From the NCBI GenBank assembly GCA_045807125.1, contig JBJMHZ010000009.1, positions 62,001 to 126,000 on the forward strand: a stretch of DNA of 64,000 nt, given 5' to 3'. A model generated the notes under the pieces. It saw only the letters and a program-made list of their open reading frames with translations. It made no database searches and had not been told where the DNA came from. Numbering within the stretch: the first letter of the stretch is position 1; the number at the start of each line of letters is the position of its first letter. The stretch comes from JBJMHZ01 sp045807125 (GTDB taxonomy: Bacteria > Actinomycetota > Actinomycetes > JAWWOL01). Position numbers and translations under genes: made by a program. Shown here piece after piece: positions 16,216 to 23,263 of this stretch.

Positions 16216-16865
16216 CGACCGCGCGCGAGCCGATCCCGGACGACCAGCTGACCATCGTCCCGGCGAACGACGCGTCCTGGGACGACCTCGCCGCGATCTT
16301 CGGCACAGCTGACTACCCGAGCCGCTGCCTGTGCCAGCGCTTCAAGGTCACTGGTTGGCTGTGGCGCGACACGACCCTGGAGGAGCGCGCGGCGATGCTG
16401 CGGGCGGGCACCGCATGCGGCGACCCGGACGCCCCTGCCACGAGCGGGCTGGTCGCCTATCTCGAGGACGAGCCGGTGGGGTGGGTCGCGGTCGAGCCGC
16501 GGACGGCGTACCCGAAGCTGCGCACCCTGCGCGTCCCGTGGACCGGCCGGGACGAGGACAAGGGCGACGGCGGCATCTGGGCGGTGACCTGCTTCACGGT
16601 CCGCAAGGGTTATCGGGGCCGCGGCCTGACGTACCCGCTCGCCCGCGCCACCATCGGCTTCGCCCGCGAGCGCGGCGCCAGGGCGCTCGAGGCCTACCCG
16701 ATGATCACCCAGCCGGGCAAGGAGATCACCTGGGGCGAGACGCACGTCGGGACCCGCCAGGTCTTCGCCGACGCCGGGTTCGAGGAGATCGGCCACCCCA
16801 CCCCCCGGCGGGTCATCATGCGCATCGAGCTCGAGCGGGAGGACGGCGCACGTCCACCCACCTGA
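16212..16865 (+). CDS. GNAT family N-acetyltransferase
   Basis: 217 residues; the ATG overlaps the previous stop (ATGA). GNAT features: VAYLEDEPVGWVAVEPR strand pair, CFTVRKGYRGRGLTYPLARA acetyl-CoA loop, and GTRQVFADAGFEEI at the C-terminus. Cysteines in PSRCLCQRF near the N-terminus are typical of a subgroup seen in actinobacteria. The substrate is unknown. Confidence 0.85.
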   Translation: MTTAREPIPDDQLTIVPANDASWDDLAAIFGTADYPSRCLCQRFKVTGWLWRDTTLEERAAMLRAGTACGDPDAPATSGLVAYLEDEPVGWVAVEPRTAYPKLRTLRVPWTGRDEDKGDGGIWAVTCFTVRKGYRGRGLTYPLARATIGFARERGARALEAYPMITQPGKEITWGETHVGTRQVFADAGFEEIGHPTPRRVIMRIELEREDGARPPT

Positions 16866-16910
16866 CGGTGCGATCGCGGCCGATGCGCCGGAGCGCCCGT
16901 GGCCCGAGCG

Positions 16911-17507
16911 CTACACCGGCGGCGCGGGGTCGTACTGGATGCCTCTGCGCACCTGGCGAGCCCGCTCCTCGCCGGCCAACCGGGCGACCAGATGCAGCGC
17001 CATGTCGATGCCCGCGGAGACGCCGGCCGACGTGATGACGTCGCCGTCGTCGACGAAGCGTTCGTGGGGGCGCACCAGCACCGTGGGATCGAGCGCGGCG
17101 AGCTCGTCGAGCGATCCCCAGTACGTGGTGGCTGGCCGCCCGGCGAGCAGCCCGGCGGCGGCGTAGACGAGGGAGCCGGTGCACACGCTCGTCATGAGCG
17201 GCACGCGGCGGCGCTGGCTGCGCACCCAGTCGAGGTGGGCCGGGTCGGCCGTCAGCGCGCGGATGCCGTCGCCACCCGGGTGCACGAGCACGTCGAGGGG
17301 CGGCGCGTCCACGATGGAGCAGCCGGGCTGGACCACCAGGCCCTTCGCGCACTCGACGGGACCGCCGGCCGGTGACAGGGACACCACGTCGAAGCCGTCG
17401 TCCGGGAAGCCGCGGGTCCAGTGCGCGAGCACCTCCCAGGGGCCGACGGCGTCGAGCTCCTCCACGCCGTCGAAGAACAGGATGCCCACGTAGCGCGTCG
17501 CCACCAC
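16911..17507 (-). CDS. DJ-1/PfpI family protein
   Basis: 198 residues. Starts VGILFFDGVEELDAVGPWEV, typical of the isonitrile-hydratase/ThiJ-like branch. The nucleophile elbow is MTSVCTGSLVYAAAGLLAGR (Cys near residue 109), with a later GVSAGIDMALHLVARLAG. Members include isonitrile hydratases, glyoxalases and AraC-type regulator sensor domains; no HTH is present here, so a stand-alone enzyme is likely. The substrate cannot be told from sequence. Confidence 0.85.
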   Translation of the reverse strand: MVATRYVGILFFDGVEELDAVGPWEVLAHWTRGFPDDGFDVVSLSPAGGPVECAKGLVVQPGCSIVDAPPLDVLVHPGGDGIRALTADPAHLDWVRSQRRRVPLMTSVCTGSLVYAAAGLLAGRPATTYWGSLDELAALDPTVLVRPHERFVDDGDVITSAGVSAGIDMALHLVARLAGEERARQVRRGIQYDPAPPV

Positions 17508-17556
17508 GCGGTCATCGAACCACGACGAGCCACGACGGGTGGAGCCGCCGGTCGCC

Positions 17557-17631
17557 GGCAGCTCGGGCGACGGCAGCTCGGGCGACGGCAGCTCGGGCGC
17601 CGGCAGCTCGGGCGCCGGCAGCTCGGTCGCC
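17557..17631. repeat. Five 15-bp tandem repeats
   Basis: Units ggcagctcgggcgac (twice), ggcagctcgggcgcc (twice) and ggcagctcggtcgcc. They lie between the DJ-1 gene start and the end of the next minus-strand acetyltransferase gene. The unit resembles the ggcaactgcgtcaac repeat at 14371, sharing length and the ggca-ct frame. Confidence 0.85.
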
Positions 17632-17660
17632 GCCCCGGTAGTCCCCGGGAGTCCCCGTCC

Positions 17661-18224
17661 TCAGTCGTCCTCGGTGCGCTCCATGACGCCGGTCGCCAAC
17701 CGGCGTCCGACCCAGACCCGCTCGCCCTCGCTCGTCGTGCGCGCGGTGGGCCGCATGGCCAGGCGCGCGGCCACCGACTGCGACGCCCGGTGGTGATCGG
17801 CGATCTCGGCCCGGATCTCGGTGACGCCGGCCGACAGGAGCTCCTGGATCATCCGGGCGGCCGCCTCGGTCGCGATCCCCCGGCCCTGCTCGGCAGGGGT
17901 GACGAGCCAGGCGACGTCGGCGACCCAGCGGCCGTCCTCCAGCGCGATGGTCGCCTGGACGTAGCCGACCGCGCGCCCCTCCCGCCGGACGACCCAGTTG
18001 CGCCACGCCTCGCCGGCGCGCCCAGGGCCCGCGACCTGCCGGCCGTACCGCTCGGTCAGCTCGTCCAGCGTGGGCGGCTCGCCACCGATGACGGCGTACA
18101 GCGACGGGTCGGCGAGGACGCCGACCATCTCGGCGGCGTGCCCGACCGCCAGCGGCTCGAGGACCAGCCGGGCGGTCACCAGCCGGGCGGCGGCCGCGGT
18201 GGAGGGATCGGGACCGCCGGCCAT
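17661..18224 (-). CDS. GNAT family N-acetyltransferase (RimJ/RimL type)
   Basis: 187 residues from the ATG at 18224; the longer frame is Arg/Ala-rich read-through. The fold begins RLVTARLVLEPLAVGHAAEM, as in RimJ-like enzymes, with AWLVTPAEQGRGIATEAAAR as acetyl-CoA loop and ADHHRASQSVAARLAMRPTA as the final helix. The target is probably an amine or a protein N-terminus; not determinable. Confidence 0.85.
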   Translation of the reverse strand: MAGGPDPSTAAAARLVTARLVLEPLAVGHAAEMVGVLADPSLYAVIGGEPPTLDELTERYGRQVAGPGRAGEAWRNWVVRREGRAVGYVQATIALEDGRWVADVAWLVTPAEQGRGIATEAAARMIQELLSAGVTEIRAEIADHHRASQSVAARLAMRPTARTTSEGERVWVGRRLATGVMERTEDD

Positions 18225-18304
18225 GGACGCAGCCTGGCCGTGCGCGCCCCCGGCCGCAACGCCCCCGGTGGATGGGACCACCGCCCGCGGGGTATCGGCG
18301 CGGC

Positions 18305-19234
18305 GTGCGCGACGAGGAGGAGCCCGGGGCGCGGATCGTCGTCCTGCGCGCGCTCGGGCTCGGTGACCTGCTGACGGCGGTGCCGGCGCTGCGCGGCCTG
18401 CGCGCGGCATGCCCGACGGCCCGGATCGCGCTGGCGGCGCCGGCCGCGCTGCGGCCGCTCGCGCTGCACGTCGGAGCGGTCGACGAGGTCGCCGACACGG
18501 CGCCGCTCGCGCCCTTGCCGCCCGATCTGCACGGCGCGGACCTCGCGGTCAACCTGCACGGGCGTGGGCCGCAGAGCACGGCGCTGCTGCTCGACTCGTC
18601 GCCGCGGCGGCTGCTCTCGTACGGCTTGGAGGGCGGCCCCGTCTGGCGGGCGGACGAGCACGAGGTGCACCGGTGGTGCCGCCTGCTCGCCGCGCACGGC
18701 ATCGCCTGCGACCCTGCCGACCTCGGGCTCGCTCCCCCGCCGGTGCCGCCGCCCGTCGCCGGCGCGGTCGTCGTGCATCCAGGGGCGGCGCAGGCCTCGC
18801 GCCGGTGGCCGGTCGACCGCTGGGTCGCCGTGACGCGGGAGCTCGCGCAGGCCGGGCACCACGTGGTGCTGAGCGGCGGCCCTGACGAGAGCGAGCTGGC
18901 CGCCGCGGTCGCCGCGTCGGCCGGGCTGCCGGCCGACCGGGTGCTCGCCGGCCGCACCGACCTCCTGACCCTCGCCGCGCTGATCGCGTCGGCCCGCCTG
19001 CTGGTGAGCGCCGACACCGGCGTCGCGCACCTCGCCACCGCGTACGGGACGCCGTCGGTGGTGCTGTTCGGCCCGACCCCGCCCACGCTCTGGGGGCCGC
19101 CGCCGGACCGGCCGCAGCACCGCGCGCTGTGGGCCGGGCGCACCGGCGACAACTTCGCGCCTGCGCCGGACCCGGGACTGCTCGAGCTGACCGTGGCGGA
19201 CGTGCTGCAGGCGGCCGGCCAAGCGTTCGGGTGA
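18305..19234 (+). CDS. Glycosyltransferase family 9 (heptosyltransferase-like)
   Basis: 309 residues from the GTG at 18305; an in-frame ATG at 18272 adds 11 unlikely residues. The GT9 N-terminal motif IVVLRALGLGDLLTAVPALR and the C-terminal donor site VSADTGVAHLATAYGTPSVV, then LFGPTPPTLWGPPP, are clear. GT9 enzymes transfer heptose from ADP-heptose; in Gram-positive bacteria they act on other surface or natural-product glycans. A second GT9 gene and hldE lie 3 kb away beyond the low-GC island, so the three were probably one cluster. Confidence 0.85.
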   Translation: MRDEEEPGARIVVLRALGLGDLLTAVPALRGLRAACPTARIALAAPAALRPLALHVGAVDEVADTAPLAPLPPDLHGADLAVNLHGRGPQSTALLLDSSPRRLLSYGLEGGPVWRADEHEVHRWCRLLAAHGIACDPADLGLAPPPVPPPVAGAVVVHPGAAQASRRWPVDRWVAVTRELAQAGHHVVLSGGPDESELAAAVAASAGLPADRVLAGRTDLLTLAALIASARLLVSADTGVAHLATAYGTPSVVLFGPTPPTLWGPPPDRPQHRALWAGRTGDNFAPAPDPGLLELTVADVLQAAGQAFG

Positions 19235-19378
19235 TCCGCGGCTGCCCGCTCCGCCCAGTCGGCCCGCGGGCGAGCAGCTCCGGACGTCGTCGTCGAGCGG
19301 GCCGGTTCGCACGTACGAGTCGACTGCGGTGCGCCCCGTCCCGGCCACCTCTCCTCGCCTGACCCGCGGGTGCTGGGG

Positions 19379-19556
19379 TCAGGCGGTGGTTCGCCGTCGG
19401 TGTCGGTGGTGGGTGCGGCCGTCGGGGGCGGTGGCGGTCCAGCCGCCGTCGGGGTCGGGGGCGAGCTGCCAGTGCTGCTCGTGGAGGAGGTGGTGGTGGT
19501 AGGCGCAGAGCAGGACGAGGTTGGCCAGGCCGGTGGGCCCGCCGTCGATCCAACCC
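19379..19556 (-). pseudogene. 13E12/DUF222 HNH endonuclease, C-terminal fragment
   Basis: Only the end of the HNH domain remains: WIDGGPTGLANLVLLC followed by AYHHHLLHEQHWQL and a basic tail. The reading frame upstream of the Trp no longer matches the family. The missing front half is found at 20353-20637, separated by the HEPN-like gene. REP13E12 HNH genes are mobile, repeated actinobacterial elements and known phage insertion sites (phiRv1 in M. tuberculosis). Confidence 0.75.
19517..19549. repeat. 33-bp direct repeat, left copy
   Basis: Begins gaggttggccaggccggtgg and ends gccgtcgat. It encodes IDGGPTGLANL of the HNH domain on the minus strand. It matches the right copy at 20320-20352 in 32 of 33 positions; the two flank the HEPN-like gene insertion. 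Confidence 0.85.
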
Positions 19557-19683
19557 TGTGACCGCCTGTGAGCGGCTAGTCGATGATTACCGCGGACAGG
19601 CCAGTTCACGCCGGCCGCCAGCAGCTCACCACTGGCAAAGGCAGGCCGGCCAGCTCGGCTACTGCGGATCTAGCCCCGTGGAC

Positions 19684-20148
19684 CTATTCGACGGGCTTGC
19701 CCATGTTCAGCCAGCCTTGCTGGAGATTGAACCGCATCAAGGCCATGTGGATCTCCGTCGCTAACATTCTCAACATAGAGACATAGATATCGGTCTGCCA
19801 GGCTCCTGACTGCTTGTCCTGTGCGAGGCGACCAAAGTCCTGAGCCATTTCCATGATCGAAGAAAAGTCCTCCTCCCTACCCAGAAGTGGTTGGAAGCTC
19901 CCCCAATGGTCGTGGAGCAATAGTCGGAGCTCGTCCACGTGCATGTAGGCCAGAAGGTCATGCGGAACCGCGTCCGGATGCCGGCCCTGATCTTCCTCCC
20001 GCCGTTGTCGGAGGCCGGTCAAGGTGACTTCATCGAGAACCTGCTCTAGCCAGTCTTTCCCGTACTGAGCTGCAAGAACGGCTCTGGAAAGATCGCGAAG
20101 GTGGGTCTCGATAGCGGCCATAGCAACGATCGCAGGGTCAGGTTCCAT
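19684..20148 (-). CDS. HEPN-like (Swt1-type) domain protein
   Basis: 154 residues from the ATG at 20148. The helical core (AIETHLRDLSRAVLAAQYGK, DWLEQV, HDLLAYMHVDELRLLLHDHW, GSFQPLLG) is strongly like the Swt1-type HEPN domain. The catalytic R-x4-6-H of HEPN ribonucleases is not visible (FGRLAQDKQSGAWQTD stands there), so it may be inactive or a binding module. GC content is clearly below that of neighbours. It is inserted inside a 13E12 HNH gene between 33-bp repeats. HEPN proteins are common in defence and toxin-antitoxin systems; no partner gene is seen here. Confidence 0.6.
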   Translation of the reverse strand: MEPDPAIVAMAAIETHLRDLSRAVLAAQYGKDWLEQVLDEVTLTGLRQRREEDQGRHPDAVPHDLLAYMHVDELRLLLHDHWGSFQPLLGREEDFSSIMEMAQDFGRLAQDKQSGAWQTDIYVSMLRMLATEIHMALMRFNLQQGWLNMGKPVE

Positions 20149-20258
20149 ATCACAGACACTACGCGCATGCGAAAGCTTGGCTTGGCGACTAGCGAGACTC
20201 GCCTGGTCGGTAGGGCCGCTTGTGGACGGCTGCCACGGTTTAGACGACACGCCAGGCG

Positions 20259-20352
20259 CCACCGTAAACGGTGGAGGGGTCCACAGGGTCCGATCGATGG
20301 GGACGTACTCGCGAGTAGCGAGGTTGGCCAGGCCGGTGGGTCCGCCGTCGAT
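20259..20352. repeat. Island repeat A, ending in the right copy of the 33-bp repeat
   Basis: About 94 bases containing ggacgtactcgcgagtagcg and then the gaggttggccaggccggtgg core (20320-20352). A diverged direct copy lies at 21824-21910. The two copies bracket the HNH front-half remnant and the lectin gene. Confidence 0.65.
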
Positions 20353-20637
20353 TCAGTGCCGGCGGTGGGGGGCCTGGCACCAGCCAGGTGGCCGGTCGCA
20401 GCCGGGGAACACGCAGCCGTGATCGCGGGCGGTGAGCGCGCGGTGTTGGGCGAACCGGGGCAGCCGGGTGGTGCGGCCGAGGTCGAGTACCTCTCCGGCC
20501 GGTCGAGGACGACGCGGGCGATCTCGGTGTCGCAGGCCAGTCGGCGCAGCGTCGGCGCGTCGACCGTTCCACCCAGCCGAGCTCGGCCAGTCGACGTTGA
20601 CCAACCGCAGCAGCTCAACCGTGGGGCTCTCCTTCAC
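20353..20637 (-). pseudogene. 13E12/DUF222 HNH endonuclease, front part with frameshift and stop
   Basis: Family residues LGGTVDAPTLRRLACDTEIA appear in one frame. After about 20503 they continue in the next frame as GEVLDLGRTTRLPRFAQHRA and RDHGCVFPGCDRPPGWCQAP. The expected Trp after HRRH is a TGA (20353-20355); beyond it the frame continues IDGGPTGLANL and then runs into the HEPN-like reading frame. So the gene is broken by a frameshift, a nonsense change and an insertion. Confidence 0.75.
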
Positions 20638-20989
20638 CTCGGGGTTGGACCGGCATCGGGCCGGCGCCGACCACTAGTAGTAACCGGGATCCCGGCATCG
20701 CAAGCGAAAGATCATCGAGCGGTACCGAATCGTCAAGCGTCGGCCATTCTTCTCTTAAGAGAACGTCAAGCATCGTCTGCTACGACATCGAGGCCGTAGG
20801 TTCGGTATCTGTCCCGCGGTCCTTCTCTTGGCGAGCCGAAATGCGCGAAACGTGGACGCTGATCGGCGCCCACTGCTCGCCCCGACGCTCGCCCCACCGG
20901 AACGTCGAAAGGGCTTGGCCGTGGGAACCCCGGGTGCGCTGCTCATCAAAGAGTGAGACAAGGCCCTGCAACCGTCGAAAGGATGTCAC
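20638..20989. promoter_or_regulatory. Lower-GC upstream region of the lectin gene with a 14-bp palindrome
   Basis: No gene is seen. A perfect palindrome ttctcttaagagaa lies at 20750-20763, flanked by two cgtcaagc(g/a)tcg direct repeats (about 20732 and 20765). These could be an operator for the lectin gene, whose start is 227 bases downstream, but this is inference only. Confidence 0.35.
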
Positions 20990-21550
20990 GTGAAGAGGAT
21001 TATTGCGGTACTGTTCAGTGTCGCAGCTCTGCTACTACCAGTAGCCGACGCTACCGCACATGCCAGCACGCTTGGGCCGCAGCAGTTCGTTAACTACAAC
21101 AGCGGGAAGTGCGCGGGCCTGTACGGGACGTCACTGAGCGACAATGCCGTCTTCACCCAGTACACATGCGGATTCGCCGGTTTCAACCAGAATTGGTACC
21201 TCATCGAGAACTTCAGTGGAAGCGGCGGCATGTGGTACCAGCTCCAGAACGCCTACAGCGGCAAGTGCGCGATGCCGATCAACTTCTCCAAGACTGTCGG
21301 TGCCGATATCGTCCAGGTCACCTGCACACCCCCGGCTTCGAGCAGCAGCTCGTGCTCGAGCAGTTGCAGCGCGCAGCTGTGGAGGATCGAGACCTCACCC
21401 TACAGCAGCTATGGCTACAACTACTTCTACAACCGCTACAGCAACCAATGCCTGAACGCCAAGGACGGGTCGACCCTCAATGGCGTCCACATCGTTCAGA
21501 CGAATTGCGGCAGCTCGCACCTGAGCGATCTTTGGTTCATCGCAGGGTAG
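20990..21550 (+). CDS. Secreted ricin-type beta-trefoil lectin
   Basis: 186 residues from a GTG with gaaaggatg upstream. It begins with a Sec signal peptide (KRIIAVLFSVAALLLPVADA, cleavage near residue 25). A single ricin B-type domain follows, with QxW-like repeats NQNWYLIE, AQLWRIE and SDLWFIAG and cysteines in each lobe (YNSGKCAGLYG, SGKCAMP, NQCLNAKDG). A Ser/Cys-rich insert (SSSSSCSSSCSAQ) lies in the third subdomain. No catalytic domain is attached, so it is a stand-alone carbohydrate-binding protein. Codon use is much more AT-rich than in neighbours, suggesting recent arrival. Confidence 0.88.
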   Translation: MKRIIAVLFSVAALLLPVADATAHASTLGPQQFVNYNSGKCAGLYGTSLSDNAVFTQYTCGFAGFNQNWYLIENFSGSGGMWYQLQNAYSGKCAMPINFSKTVGADIVQVTCTPPASSSSSCSSSCSAQLWRIETSPYSSYGYNYFYNRYSNQCLNAKDGSTLNGVHIVQTNCGSSHLSDLWFIAG

Positions 21551-21618
21551 CCGCACTGCCCGCCGGGCAGGACGTTGTTCGGCCTGAGGCACTGTCGGCC
21601 TGTCGTTGAGACAGGGAG

Positions 21619-21673
21619 GGCCTCCGGTTCGTGAAGCGGCGCTGTCAAGGAACCGCTTCACCAACCGGAGGCC
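21619..21673. terminator. Long near-perfect hairpin after the lectin gene
   Basis: ggcctccggttcgtgaagcg and its complement cgcttcaccaaccggaggcc form 21-bp arms with one mismatch and a 13-base loop, followed by ttcattcattcatt. The position 69 bases after the lectin stop and the T-containing tail fit a terminator; the length is also compatible with the end of a mobile element. Confidence 0.6.
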
Positions 21674-21990
21674 TTCATTCATTCATTGCTCCTACGTCAA
21701 GCTGCGGCGGGAAGGGCCGTTGGCTGCGTGGTGATGTCGGACTTCCTGCCAGCTCGCAGCGGCTTGGTCGGTTGCCTGTGGCCGTTGCCGCCGTGCACGA
21801 CGACCGGAGCGACGCGTCGGTCGCCACCATGAACGGGGGCACCGATCCACAAGGAGCCGGTCGATAGGACGTACTTGCGACTAGCCAGATTGGCCAGATC
21901 GGTGAGACCTCAGCCACCCGGGCCGCGAGTGGTCGGTTCAACGTTGCGGCCGCAGTCAGTCATCGGGACGAGCGGAGGTCCCCACGACAG
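21674..21990. other. Non-coding right edge of the island
   Basis: No gene is supported; open frames lack family features. The stretch carries the diverged repeat copy B (21824-21910) and then returns to high GC at the end of the GT9 gene. Confidence 0.5.
21824..21910. repeat. Island repeat B (diverged copy of 20259-20352)
   Basis: Contains aggacgtacttgcgactagc and then cagattggccagatcggtga, aligned with ggacgtactcgcgagtagcg and the gaggttggccaggccggtgg core of copy A at roughly three quarters identity by eye. Confidence 0.55.
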
Positions 21991-23121
21991 TCACCGGTCA
22001 GCCGGTTCAGCCGTCCGTCCCTCCTCGTTCGCGTACAGGTCGAGCGCCGCGGCGAGCACGTCATCGACCGGCACGTCGTCGACGAAGGACTCGTCGTGCG
22101 GGCACCGACCCTGTCCCGGGTCGGCGCCGCACGCCGGGCAGGTGACGCGGAACGAGACGGCGACCCGGTGGCGGGCCCTGGTGAGCGGCCCGGCGTTGAC
22201 CAGGTTGCCCACCCAGTAGACGCCGACGGTCGCGGCGCCGACCGCCGCCGCCAGGTGACGCGGGCCGGAGTCGTTCGCCACGACCAGCCGGCAGCGCTCC
22301 AGCACGCCGAGCATCGGGCCGAGGCCGAGCCGGCCGACGAGGTCGAGCGGCCGGTCGGCGCCGGCCGCGTCGAACGAATCGGCGATGCGCGCGGCCGCCT
22401 GCTCGTCGTCCGGCCCGTGCCCGACGACGACGATGCGGGCGCCCAGCTCGGCGAGCCGCTGCGCCACGATCGCGAACGACTCGGGCGCCCAGCGGCGGCG
22501 CGGGTCGTTCGCGCCCGGATGCGCCGCGACCAGGGGCGCGTCGTCGTCGCCCAGCGCCTCGGCTGCCGCCGCCCGGTCGGCGGCCGTCACCGCCAGCCGC
22601 GGCTCCAGCGTCACCGGCGCGGCCCCCACCAGGCCGACCACCTCGAGGAACCGCAGGATCTCGTGCTGGTGGTGGGCGTACCGCGTCCACCGGTCGAGCG
22701 CGGGCGCGCCGTCGTCGCGCGAGCCCGCCGTCACCCTGGCGCCGAGCGCGGCGACGAAGGGGTTGGAGTTGCCGCCGCCGCCGTGCAGCTGCACCGCCAG
22801 GTCATAGCGCTCGGCGCGCTGCTCCGCGACGAAGCGCCGCACCTGCGGGCTGTCGCGCGCCGGCTCGCCCTCGTCGCGCACTCCCGGATAGCGGGGGACG
22901 ACGACGACCCGGTCCCAGGAGCCGGGGCGGCCCTCGAGCAGCGCGGGATGCCAAGTCGTGCCGAGGTACGTGATCGTCGCGTCCGGATAGGCAGCGCGCA
23001 GCGCCTCCAGCGCGGGCAGCGCGACCACGAAGTCGCCGATGCTGTTGGACCGCAGCACCGCGATCCGCGTCGCACCGGGGACGAGCGCGCCGGCAGGCTC
23101 CAGCAGGGCGGTCGATGGCAC
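21991..23121 (-). CDS. Glycosyltransferase family 9 (heptosyltransferase-like), second gene
   Basis: 376 residues from a GTG at 23121 with a cgggag site; an ATG at 23205 would add 28 low-complexity residues. GT9 motifs: RIAVLRSNSIGDFVVALPAL at the N-terminus, VAAHPGANDPRRRWAPESFA in the middle and VVANDSGPRHLAAAVGAATV near the C-terminus. A C-terminal FRVTCPACGADPGQGRCPHD has three cysteines and could bind a metal. Adjacent to and divergent from hldE, consistent with use of ADP-heptose. Confidence 0.85.
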   Translation of the reverse strand: MPSTALLEPAGALVPGATRIAVLRSNSIGDFVVALPALEALRAAYPDATITYLGTTWHPALLEGRPGSWDRVVVVPRYPGVRDEGEPARDSPQVRRFVAEQRAERYDLAVQLHGGGGNSNPFVAALGARVTAGSRDDGAPALDRWTRYAHHQHEILRFLEVVGLVGAAPVTLEPRLAVTAADRAAAAEALGDDDAPLVAAHPGANDPRRRWAPESFAIVAQRLAELGARIVVVGHGPDDEQAAARIADSFDAAGADRPLDLVGRLGLGPMLGVLERCRLVVANDSGPRHLAAAVGAATVGVYWVGNLVNAGPLTRARHRVAVSFRVTCPACGADPGQGRCPHDESFVDDVPVDDVLAAALDLYANEEGRTAEPADR

Positions 23122-23263
23122 GCGGCTCCCGTTCCCGCCACCTGCGCCGTCATGCGCCACCGCCCGTCCGGGCCGCCCCGCGCCTCGGCCGGGGCCGGCG
23201 CGCATGTGAGCCCCGGAAGTGGGCAGTCCGCAAAGATCCGCCAGAGCCGGCTGGAGGAGGCTG

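Noticed and set aside
21675..21941. Possible transposase fragment at the right edge of the island
   Set aside because: The translated frame has no catalytic signature of any IS family that I can name; the stretch is better explained as repeat and spacer DNA.
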